Shown here piece by piece: positions 1-5,191 of a stretch of 6,721 nucleotides of DNA. The stretch covers positions 1-6,721 of the forward strand of contig JAEDMR010000108.1 in the NCBI GenBank assembly GCA_016302925.1, in the 5' to 3' direction. Numbering within the stretch: the first letter of the stretch is position 1; the number at the start of each line of letters is the position of its first letter. Under the pieces are notes generated by a model that was not told the origin of the DNA, searched no databases, and was given only the letters and a program-made list of their open reading frames with translations. Source of the DNA: Bacillota bacterium (GTDB taxonomy: Bacteria; Bacillota; Clostridia; Peptostreptococcales; Anaerovoracaceae). The position numbers and the translations under genes were made by a program.

Positions 1-9
1 AATACACAG

Positions 10-15
10 AAGGAG
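10..15 (+). promoter_or_regulatory. Ribosome binding site of the M20 dipeptidase gene
   Basis: AAGGAG lies 6 nt before the ATG at 22, a near-ideal SD sequence and spacing that fixes this start. The promoter of the gene is not in the window, because only 21 nt precede the start codon. Confidence 0.85.
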
Positions 16-21
16 AACAGG

Positions 22-1362
22 ATGGAAACGAAAATCAGAAACCGATTTCTGGAAGATCTGAAAGGACTGATACAGATACCAAGTGTATCAACAGACAAGG
101 AACAGGTGGAAAATGCACTGGACTATTTTCTTGGCTCTGCTGAAAAACTGGGGCTTCATGCGGAGAAACTGCTGGACGGACAGATCGGTATCGTTGAAAC
201 GGGAGAGGGGGCGGAAACCGTCGGCATTCTTGTGCATCTGGATGTGGTTGACATTGGTGATGCCGGTCACTGGACCGTGGCTCCTTTTGATTTGACTGTA
301 AAAGATGGAAGAGTGTACGGCCGCGGTGTTCTGGATGATAAGGGACCTGCCATGGCAGCCCTGTATGCCATGAAGGCGGTAAAAGACTGCGGACGCCCTT
401 TGAGAAAAAAAGTCCGCATGGTCATCGGAACCCAGGAAGAAGTGGAATGGACCGATATGAATGCATATGTCGAAAAATACACTCTTCCGGACTATAGTTT
501 TACACCAGACGGATATTTCCCGATCGGGAATGTGGAAAAAGGGTACTATGATATCGGCATACGCTTTCCATATGGGGATGAAGCCACATCGGCACTTCCG
601 ACAATCCGTTCCATCGATGCCGGTGTCGCGTCCAATGTGGTACCGGAGAGCTGTACCGTAATACTGAGCAACGGTGAAATTGTGAAAACACAGGGACAGG
701 CTGCCCATTCCTGTCTGCCGGATAAGGGAATCAACGCAGTCTTTCTGATGAAGGAGGAACTGCAGAACAACCATGTGATTGGCGAAAATACCTGCAGCCG
801 GGTACTGGATCTGCTGTATGATCACTTCAGCGATTTCGTCGGACAGGCTCTGGGTATCGAAAAGAAAGAAGAATATTACAAGGGTGAATACATCCATAAA
901 AATATGTTTACCCCATCTGTTATTAAAACCACACAAGACGGTGTGGAAGTGCTGGTGAACTGCAGATTTGCCTACACTACCTCCAGGGAAGAAATCAGAA
1001 CTGCCTTTGAAACCATGGCCGCAAAGCTGGGCGGAGAAATAATTTATGAAGATTTCCTGCCTGCTGTATTCGTCAGCAGAGAGGCTCCGTTCCTGAAGGA
1101 ACTGGCCAGAGCCTATGAAACTGTGACGGAGCAGGAAGCACAGTTTGTACTGGACTATGGTGCATCCTACTGCAAGGCTATGCCGAATATGGTAAGCTAT
1201 GGACCGATATTCCCGGGTATGGAAGATAAGTGCCACCAGACGGATGAATACATGCCGCTGGAAAAAATGGAACAGATGTATGATATCCTGGAAACCGCCC
1301 TGGCAGGCATTGTTCTCAGTGAGCTTTCCATGAAACCGTCAGAGCAGCAACCCACAGAATAA
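22..1362 (+). CDS. M20-family (PepV/Sapep-type) metallo-dipeptidase
   Basis: Predicted cytoplasmic dinuclear-metal (Zn or Mn) dipeptidase that cleaves dipeptides and perhaps trims longer unstructured peptides, serving amino-acid recovery. All M20 hallmarks are visible in the 446 residues: VHLDVV with metal ligand H72 and D74; GRGVLDDKG with bridging Asp D105; GTQEEVEW with general base E139 and ligand E140; TPDG with D163; QAAHS with H229, matching the lid-domain histidine of PepV; and KCHQTDEY with the last metal ligand H405. The lid/dimerisation domain occupies roughly residues 165-345. Length is slightly under the usual 460-470 but no motif is missing. There is no signal peptide. It appears to be transcribed separately from tgt, since a terminator follows its stop codon by 15 nt. 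Known PepV-like members hydrolyse Xaa-Xaa dipeptides such as beta-Ala-His; the exact substrate and metal here are inference. Family assignment is secure. Confidence 0.93.
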   Translation: METKIRNRFLEDLKGLIQIPSVSTDKEQVENALDYFLGSAEKLGLHAEKLLDGQIGIVETGEGAETVGILVHLDVVDIGDAGHWTVAPFDLTVKDGRVYGRGVLDDKGPAMAALYAMKAVKDCGRPLRKKVRMVIGTQEEVEWTDMNAYVEKYTLPDYSFTPDGYFPIGNVEKGYYDIGIRFPYGDEATSALPTIRSIDAGVASNVVPESCTVILSNGEIVKTQGQAAHSCLPDKGINAVFLMKEELQNNHVIGENTCSRVLDLLYDHFSDFVGQALGIEKKEEYYKGEYIHKNMFTPSVIKTTQDGVEVLVNCRFAYTTSREEIRTAFETMAAKLGGEIIYEDFLPAVFVSREAPFLKELARAYETVTEQEAQFVLDYGASYCKAMPNMVSYGPIFPGMEDKCHQTDEYMPLEKMEQMYDILETALAGIVLSELSMKPSEQQPTE

Positions 1363-1377
1363 TTGAAAAAAGCCTGA

Positions 1378-1407
1378 AAAACCCCGTGGAAATTTTTGCG
1401 GGGTTTT
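1378..1407 (+). terminator. Rho-independent terminator after the dipeptidase gene
   Basis: AAAACCCCG (1378-1386) pairs perfectly over 9 bp with CGGGGTTTT (1399-1407). The loop is 12 nt and could close further through G-T wobbles. The T-run forms part of the 3' arm and is followed by GTTAT. It lies 15 nt after the dipeptidase stop. The A-rich 5' flank means it could also work on the opposite strand. Confidence 0.85.
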
Positions 1408-1415
1408 GTTATACT
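1387..1415 (+). promoter_or_regulatory. Candidate sigma-A promoter of the tgt cluster
   Basis: TATACT (1410-1415, 5 of 6 matches to TATAAT) follows TGGAAA (1387-1392, 4 of 6 matches to TTGACA) with an exactly 17-bp spacer. The -35 and spacer lie inside the upstream terminator hairpin, so the same bases would serve as RNA terminator and DNA promoter. Predicted start of transcription is near 1421-1423, giving a leader of about 50 nt before tgt. This is a sequence match only; an overlapping TATAAC (1415-1420) has a poorer -35. Confidence 0.5.
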
Positions 1416-1433
1416 ATAACTAATTATGCATAT

Positions 1434-1440
1434 AAGGAGG
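1434..1440 (+). promoter_or_regulatory. Perfect but distant Shine-Dalgarno of tgt
   Basis: AAGGAGG is an excellent SD, but 31 nt separate it from the tgt ATG at 1472. No closer SD exists: the 8 nt before the ATG are GAAATAAT. No in-frame start codon lies between, because the frame is closed by TAA at 1433-1435 and the codons after it include no ATG, GTG, TTG or CTG. The next in-frame Met (residue 36) is inside the conserved FMPVGTQ block and cannot be the start. See the hairpin at 1442-1463 for a likely explanation. Confidence 0.6.
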
Positions 1441-1441
1441 G

Positions 1442-1463
1442 GCGCCGCAGGAATCACCGGCGC
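1442..1463 (+). promoter_or_regulatory. GC hairpin between the tgt SD and its start codon
   Basis: GCGCCG (1442-1447) pairs with CGGCGC (1458-1463), six G-C pairs with a 10-nt loop (1448-1457) that itself contains AGGA. If folded in the mRNA, only 1441 and 1464-1471 remain between the SD and the ATG, an effective spacing of 9 nt. Spacing shortened by a stem-loop has been described for phage T4 gene 38. The pairing is seen directly; its role is inference. Confidence 0.5.
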
Positions 1464-1471
1464 GAAATAAT

Positions 1472-2593
1472 ATGAAACATGCAGTCACATATAATCTGAT
1501 AAAGACAGACAGTCGTACCCGTGCCAGACGTGGTGTGGTCCATACGCCTCACGGAGACATTCAGACACCGGTTTTCATGCCGGTGGGCACCCAGGCAACT
1601 GTGAAAGCCATGCGGCCGGAAGAGGTAAAGGAGATGGGTGCGGAGATTATTCTTTCAAACACCTATCATCTGTACCTGCGTCCTGGTCATGAAATCGTCC
1701 GGGAAGCAGGCGGCCTGCATAAATTTATGAACTGGGACCGTGCAATCCTGACAGACAGCGGCGGATTTCAGGTATTTTCTCTGGGAAAGCTGCGAAAAAT
1801 CACAGAAGAAGGCGTGAAATTTCGCTCCCATATTGATGGATCTGCACACCTTCTGACCCCGGAAAAATCCATTGAGATCCAGAATGCACTGGGCTCTGAT
1901 ATTATGATGGCCTTTGATGAGTGTGCCCCGTATCCGGCAGATCGCCGTTATGTGAAAGACTCACTGGAACGGACGACCCGCTGGCTGAAACGCTGCAAGG
2001 ATTATCATCAGGACTGGGAGCGACAGTCCTTGTTCGGTATCATGCAGGGAGGTATGTATAAGGATCTGCGGAAACAGAGTGCAGAGGAAGTGGTGGATCT
2101 GGATCTGCCCGGCTATTCCATCGGCGGCCTGTCTGTAGGCGAGCCGAAGGAACTGATGCTGGATATCCTGGACGACTGCGTGGAATACCTGCCGGCGGAC
2201 AAGCCGCGGTATCTCATGGGCGTAGGCAGTCCTGACTATCTTTTCGAAGGCGTGGAACGAGGCATCGACATGTTTGACTGCGTCCTGCCTACACGCATTG
2301 CCCGTCACGGCCTTGCCATGACATCCCATGGACGGGTTAATATCAAAAATGCAAAATATGAACGTGACTGGGAGCCGCTGGATGCGGAATGCAGCTGCTA
2401 CACCTGCAGGAACTATTCGAAGGCATATCTTCGTCATCTTTTTAAGGCAGACGAAATGCTTTCGGCCATGCTGCTTTCGAATCATAACCTGCATTTCCTG
2501 GTGAACATGATGAAAAACATCCGGGAGGCTATCGAAGAAGATCGATTCTTAGAATACAAGAAGGAGTTTTACGAGAAATATGGAAGATTTTAA
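1472..2593 (+). CDS. tgt: tRNA-guanine(34) transglycosylase
   Basis: Exchanges the guanine at wobble position 34 of GUN-anticodon tRNAs (Asn, Asp, His, Tyr) for preQ1 in queuosine synthesis. The 373-residue length is typical, and the TIM-barrel motifs are complete: LTDSGGFQ with D95 (general acid/base), AFDECAPYP with D149, GGLSVGEP, MFDCVLPTR with nucleophile D269, and the zinc site C307-x-C309-x2-C312 plus H338, with the same spacing as in the Zymomonas enzyme. C151 and V222 correspond to the Cys and Val that mark preQ1-using bacterial enzymes rather than the Val and Gly of queuine-using eukaryotic ones, so preQ1 is the expected substrate (inference). Only ATG 1472 can be the start, yet its SD is 31 nt away across a hairpin. 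The 3' end overlaps the next gene by 14 nt, so the two are probably cotranscribed. The common partners queA, ruvB and yajC are not adjacent here. Confidence 0.97.
   Translation: MKHAVTYNLIKTDSRTRARRGVVHTPHGDIQTPVFMPVGTQATVKAMRPEEVKEMGAEIILSNTYHLYLRPGHEIVREAGGLHKFMNWDRAILTDSGGFQVFSLGKLRKITEEGVKFRSHIDGSAHLLTPEKSIEIQNALGSDIMMAFDECAPYPADRRYVKDSLERTTRWLKRCKDYHQDWERQSLFGIMQGGMYKDLRKQSAEEVVDLDLPGYSIGGLSVGEPKELMLDILDDCVEYLPADKPRYLMGVGSPDYLFEGVERGIDMFDCVLPTRIARHGLAMTSHGRVNIKNAKYERDWEPLDAECSCYTCRNYSKAYLRHLFKADEMLSAMLLSNHNLHFLVNMMKNIREAIEEDRFLEYKKEFYEKYGRF
2561..2566 (+). promoter_or_regulatory. Ribosome binding site of the methyltransferase gene, inside tgt
   Basis: AAGGAG within the last codons of tgt lies 13 nt before ATG 2580, somewhat long but usable. 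Its position inside tgt, with the start codon also before the tgt stop, suggests translational coupling. Confidence 0.5.
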
Positions 2594-3794
2594 GATAGAG
2601 GAATCCACGACCGCCGAAAACGCCGGCATGGGTGAGAAATGTCCGCATTGTGAATTTTGCGGGGGGTGCATCCACCAGGGTGTGCCGTACGAAAGGCAGC
2701 TTGCGGAAAAAGAAAGGGAAGTCCGCAGACTGCTGGAAGCAAAGAACGTGACGCCGGACCGGATTGATCCCATCGAGGGCTGTCCGTCTCAGTATGGCTA
2801 TCGGAATAAAATGGAGTACACCTTCGGCGACTTCGTCAAAGACGGTGAAATGACCCTGGGGATGCACAGAAAGAAAAATTTCATGTCCATCGTTACTGTG
2901 GACCAGTGCCAGCTGGTGGATCCGGATTTCAATTTGATTCTGGCGGCGGTGCTGGAGTTCTGCCGGGAGCGGGGGTATAAACCGTATCACAAGCGGACTC
3001 ATAAAGGCCTCATGCGCAACCTGATTATTCGGAAGGGCGTGCGGACCAGCGAGCTGCTGGTCAATGTGGTTACGTCTTCGGAGCCGGGTTTTGCGGAGGA
3101 GGAATTTGTATCCATGCTGCAGGGCCTTTCTCTGCAAAATACGCTCGTCGGGGTTTTGCGGACGTTCAATGACAGTCTTGCCGATGCGGTGATTTGTCAG
3201 AATCTGAAGGTGCTCTGGGGCAGGGACTATTATGTGGAGAAGATTCTGGGACTGACCTTCCGGGTCAGTGCGTTTTCTTTCTTCCAAACCAATGTGGAGG
3301 CAGTGGAACGGCTGTATTCCGAGGCTCTGGCACTGGTGGACTCCTTTGAGGGCAAGTCTGCTTTCGACCTGTACTGCGGCACAGGCACCATCAGTCAGGT
3401 GCTGGCTCTGCGGGCTGCAAAAGTTCTTGGGATTGAGCTGGTAGAAGAAGCGGTGGAAGCGGCGAAGGAAAACGCGGCTGCCAATGGACTGACCAACTGC
3501 AGCTTTCTGGCCGGTGATGTGTTTGAGGTGCTTCAGAATGTTTCGGAAAAGCCGGACGTCATCGTGGTGGATCCGCCGCGGGTGGGCATTCAGCCGAAGG
3601 CTCTGGATAAGATCATCAGCTACGGCGTGCCTGAAATTGTCTATATTTCCTGCAATCCGAAGACCCTGGCCGAAAATCTGAAATATATGGAGTATTACGG
3701 CTATCACTGCAAGTATCTGAAACCATTCGATAATTTTCCGATGACCAGGCATACGGAGTGCATCGCACTGCTGGTGCGATCGGGGAAACGGTGA
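2580..3794 (+). CDS. 23S rRNA (uracil-C5)-methyltransferase, RlmD/RlmC/RlmCD (TrmA) family
   Basis: SAM-dependent enzyme forming 5-methyluridine, most likely in 23S rRNA (U1939 and/or U747, E. coli numbering). In 404 residues I see a [4Fe-4S] site matching E. coli RumA (C21-x5-C27-x2-C30 and C110 in VDQCQLV), FFQTN at 235-238, the SAM-binding FDLYCGTGT (262-270), the acidic E286, the VDPPRVG motif (330-336), the catalytic cysteine C358 in YISCNP and the base E393 in HTECIALL. All catalytic and cluster residues are present, so it should be active. The first cysteine is only 20 residues from the start, so the N-terminal TRAM (OB-fold) domain of RumA and many Firmicute paralogs is absent, as in RlmC. 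The target uridine therefore cannot be chosen from sequence, and no symbol is given. It overlaps tgt by 14 nt in another frame and sits 4 nt before the cyclase gene. Base composition is GC-rich compared with the cyclase. Confidence 0.92.
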   Translation: MEDFKIEESTTAENAGMGEKCPHCEFCGGCIHQGVPYERQLAEKEREVRRLLEAKNVTPDRIDPIEGCPSQYGYRNKMEYTFGDFVKDGEMTLGMHRKKNFMSIVTVDQCQLVDPDFNLILAAVLEFCRERGYKPYHKRTHKGLMRNLIIRKGVRTSELLVNVVTSSEPGFAEEEFVSMLQGLSLQNTLVGVLRTFNDSLADAVICQNLKVLWGRDYYVEKILGLTFRVSAFSFFQTNVEAVERLYSEALALVDSFEGKSAFDLYCGTGTISQVLALRAAKVLGIELVEEAVEAAKENAAANGLTNCSFLAGDVFEVLQNVSEKPDVIVVDPPRVGIQPKALDKIISYGVPEIVYISCNPKTLAENLKYMEYYGYHCKYLKPFDNFPMTRHTECIALLVRSGKR

Positions 3795-3795
3795 T
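3790..3795 (+). promoter_or_regulatory. Ribosome binding site of the cyclase gene, overlapping the preceding stop
   Basis: GGTGAT matches the downstream half of the full SD consensus AAGGAGGTGATC. Allowing for this register it is properly spaced from ATG 3799. It contains the TGA stop (3792-3794) of the methyltransferase, an arrangement expected for coupled translation. Confidence 0.5.
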
Positions 3796-3798
3796 GAA

Positions 3799-4884
3799 AT
3801 GGACTCCTACTTTTTGATTATTTCCATAATAGATATCTTTGTTCTGGGAATCATGTCGATTCTGACAAAGTGCAATGAAACACTGAACCTACAGCAAAAA
3901 AAATGGTTTATCCGTTCGTTTCTCCTCATTATGATGATTTCAGCTCTGGAAGTTATAACGGTTGCCGCAGATCAGAGTTCGCTATCGTTTCGCTGGATCC
4001 ATATAATTGCAAACTATCTCGGATTCGGGTTGACACCGGCAGTTGCGATATTCCTGGCTTCAGCCTTTGATAAGAACCGAAGTACAAAATTTGCGTTTCT
4101 GGCAGAAGGTGCATATCTTTTGTTTCTGGCAGTCTCTTTTCCGCGCGGAATTGTATTTTACGTTGATGCGAACAATCAGTATATGAGAGGAGATTTTTTC
4201 TGGATATTCCAGGTAGTGTGTTTTTTCAGCATTCTCTATCTGCTTGTTATGACACTTTTCATTGCCGGAAAGTATCAGAATAAAAGTAAGAACAGTCTGT
4301 ATCTGATTGCGGTATTCCTGCTGGCAGGTACTACAATACAGGTGGTTTTTCCGGAGCTTCATGTCACCTGGTTATGTGTGTCGCTGCTTGCAATGCTGTT
4401 TTTTATTTACTGCAATGGAATGTGGCAGCAGCTGGATGAACTGACAGGATTGCTGAACCCGAAAAGCTACCTGAACAAGACTTCGTCGTTATCCAGAGAC
4501 ATGACGCTGATTGTTTTTGATATAGATGATTTCAAACAAATCAATGATAATTACGGTCATCTGACGGGAGACCGGTGTCTGAAGGAAATCGCAGATTGCA
4601 TTAAAAATGCCTATTCGAAGGTTGGGTTATGCTATCGGGTTGGCGGAGACGAATTCTGCGTTCTGCTGAATGCAGATGCGGATGAAGAAAACTGCTATAG
4701 AATGCTGATAAAGGAACTGGATCTCCGAAGGGAGACCTTGAAAATACTGCCGTATGTATCTGTTGGATTGGCATCATTTGTAAAGGGTGATAATATTCTG
4801 AAGGTCAAAGAAACTGCTGACAATAATATGTATCAGTTTAAGAAGGAACAGAAGAAAAAAAGACATACGGGTGAATTAATCTGA
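3799..4884 (+). CDS. Membrane diguanylate cyclase (7-TM sensor region plus GGDEF domain)
   Basis: Predicted to make cyclic di-GMP from two GTP at the inner face of the membrane. The N-terminal half has about seven hydrophobic segments (roughly residues 5-22, 38-56, 66-88, 98-114, 134-156, 166-183 and 189-205), resembling the 7-TM input regions of some Firmicute sensor proteins; its ligand is unknown. The GGDEF domain (about 210-350) is complete: DELTGLLN at 213-220, metal-binding D241 in FDIDDF, N249 and D258 in the IND-YGH-TGD stretch, GGDEF at 282-286, VSVG at 320-323 and ADNNMY at 340-345. The inhibitory I-site RxxD is lacking: the residues at its position, 273-276, are SKVG. The enzyme should be active and free of I-site product inhibition. 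It starts 4 nt after the methyltransferase, probably as the last gene of the tgt cluster, and is visibly more AT-rich (23 GC of 60 at 4081-4140, against 37 of 60 at 3361-3420). Confidence 0.9.
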   Translation: MDSYFLIISIIDIFVLGIMSILTKCNETLNLQQKKWFIRSFLLIMMISALEVITVAADQSSLSFRWIHIIANYLGFGLTPAVAIFLASAFDKNRSTKFAFLAEGAYLLFLAVSFPRGIVFYVDANNQYMRGDFFWIFQVVCFFSILYLLVMTLFIAGKYQNKSKNSLYLIAVFLLAGTTIQVVFPELHVTWLCVSLLAMLFFIYCNGMWQQLDELTGLLNPKSYLNKTSSLSRDMTLIVFDIDDFKQINDNYGHLTGDRCLKEIADCIKNAYSKVGLCYRVGGDEFCVLLNADADEENCYRMLIKELDLRRETLKILPYVSVGLASFVKGDNILKVKETADNNMYQFKKEQKKKRHTGELI

Positions 4885-4894
4885 AATGGAGAAG

Positions 4895-4924
4895 AGCAGG
4901 AGCATAATAGTTACCTGCTTTTTT
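4895..4924 (+). terminator. Rho-independent terminator of the tgt-methyltransferase-cyclase cluster
   Basis: AGCAGG (4895-4900) pairs with CCTGCT (4914-4919) around a 13-nt loop and is followed by a run of six T (4919-4924). The stem can extend outward by A-T and G-T pairs into GAAG/TTTT. It lies 10 nt after the cyclase stop codon. Confidence 0.8.
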
Positions 4925-4941
4925 CATCGGTTTAATTTCCA

Positions 4942-4962
4942 TGTAATTAATTGGTAATTACA
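4942..4962. repeat. AT-rich 21-bp palindrome, possible operator
   Basis: TGTAATTA (4942-4949), 5 nt, then TAATTACA (4955-4962): a perfect 8-bp inverted repeat. Its size and form suit a dimeric repressor or activator of the MarR/TetR/GntR kind. It lies about 100 bp upstream of the predicted transcription start at 5055, and 18 nt after the terminator T-run. No T-run follows it, so it is not a good terminator. Its role is inferred. Confidence 0.4.
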
Positions 4963-4968
4963 AAAACT

Positions 4969-5007
4969 CCCTAAAATACGACATTTGAGCCCTAAAATAC
5001 TGCATTT
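4969..5007 (+). repeat. Two-copy direct repeat with 21-bp period upstream of the promoter
   Basis: CCCTAAAATAC-NN-CATTT occurs at 4969-4986 and again at 4990-5007, with 16 of 18 positions identical and a period of 21 bp, two helical turns. The copies end 57 and 36 bp before the TATAAT box. Direct repeats with a period of about 21 bp upstream of a promoter with a weak -35 are the layout used by LytTR-family regulators such as AgrA and ComE; the match to their base consensus is only loose. The repeat is seen directly; binding is inferred. Confidence 0.6.
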
Positions 5008-5020
5008 TTGAAAAAAAGTT

Positions 5021-5048
5021 TTGCTTTTTCCTGAAAAATCCATATAAT
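5021..5048 (+). promoter_or_regulatory. Promoter of the DUF5688 gene pair
   Basis: A perfect -10 box TATAAT (5043-5048) follows a weak -35 TTGCTT (5021-5026, 3 of 6 matches) with a 16-bp spacer. A-tracts just upstream (5011-5017) could act as an UP-like element. Predicted transcription start is near 5055. The weak -35 with flanking repeats suggests dependence on an activator. Confidence 0.65.
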
Positions 5049-5071
5049 CTGAACCACAGGACCGGTTCAGA
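5048..5071. promoter_or_regulatory. Inverted repeat across the expected transcription start, candidate operator
   Basis: TCTGAACC (5048-5055), 8 nt, then GGTTCAGA (5064-5071): a perfect 8-bp inverted repeat with half-site centres 16 bp apart. It begins at the last base of the -10 box, so a bound dimer would cover the initiation site, the classic position for a repressor. Because the left arm would lie mostly upstream of the transcription start, it should act as DNA rather than as an RNA hairpin. Confidence 0.5.
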
Positions 5072-5136
5072 CCGACGGAGGAATTTCCCGTCTGCGCTGA
5101 CGAGTGACAGATAGAAAAAACTGACGTGCCGGTCTG
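5068..5136 (+). promoter_or_regulatory. Possible structured 5' leader RNA
   Basis: CAGACCG (5068-5074) is complementary to CGGTCTG (5130-5136), enclosing a smaller hairpin GACGG (5074-5078) with CCGTC (5088-5092) and a 9-nt loop; the two stems share G5074, so one pair is lost when both form. No match to a riboswitch class known to me was recognised and no convincing leader peptide is present. Pairings of this size can arise by chance, so support is modest. Confidence 0.3.
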
Positions 5137-5174
5137 CCGTTCTGTTGTATTTTTTGAAAAAAGAAGGAAAGAAG

Positions 5175-5183
5175 AAAGGGGAG
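5175..5183 (+). promoter_or_regulatory. Ribosome binding site that sets the TTG start of the first DUF5688 gene
   Basis: AAAGGGGAG ends 8 nt before TTG 5192. An in-frame GTG at 5126 has no SD, and the extra 22 residues would be a translation of the SD region itself. The paralog downstream begins with M-I-S-Y-E-R-F, aligning with (M)-N-Y-E-R-F from the TTG. Confidence 0.75.
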
Positions 5184-5191
5184 AACAAACC

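Larger units (their letters stand above)
4885..5191. other. 307-nt non-coding control region
   Basis: No gene is supported here. In order it holds the cluster terminator (4895-4924), an AT-rich palindrome (4942-4962), a two-copy direct repeat (4969-5007), A- and T-tracts, a promoter (5021-5048), an inverted repeat across the expected transcription start (5048-5071), a leader of about 137 nt with possible RNA pairing, and the SD of the first DUF5688 gene. The density of symmetric elements suggests that the downstream pair is tightly regulated. Confidence 0.7.

Noticed and set aside
88..1236. Long antisense open frame (382 codons) opposite the dipeptidase gene
   Set aside because: Its translation is rich in His, Phe and Cys with no recognisable family, and the + strand frame carries every M20 catalytic motif. 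It is a codon-bias shadow.
1416..1471. Possible preQ1 riboswitch before tgt
   Set aside because: It would fit the pathway, but the region lacks the C-rich loop and A-rich tail of the preQ1-I pseudoknot and is too short for the larger preQ1 classes; only a simple GC hairpin is present.
2529..3752. Antisense open frame of 407 codons covering the methyltransferase gene
   Set aside because: The His/Arg/Gln-rich product has no recognisable domain, while the + strand frame has all TrmA-family motifs. GC-rich codons suppress antisense stops.
5104..5124. Short GTG-started leader peptide of 6 codons
   Set aside because: The GGAGG at 5077-5081 is more than 20 nt away and the peptide has no regulatory codon run; there is nothing to support translation.
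5097..5134. Hammerhead-ribozyme-like core (CTGACGA, then GAAA, then GTC)
   Set aside because: The conserved strings occur in order, but stems I, II and III cannot be formed by the flanking bases, so this is a chance match.
5049..5140. Possible c-di-GMP riboswitch in the leader after the cyclase gene
   Set aside because: A short CACAGG string recalls the class I motif, but the GCAAA segments, the tetraloop-receptor arrangement and the overall architecture are absent.
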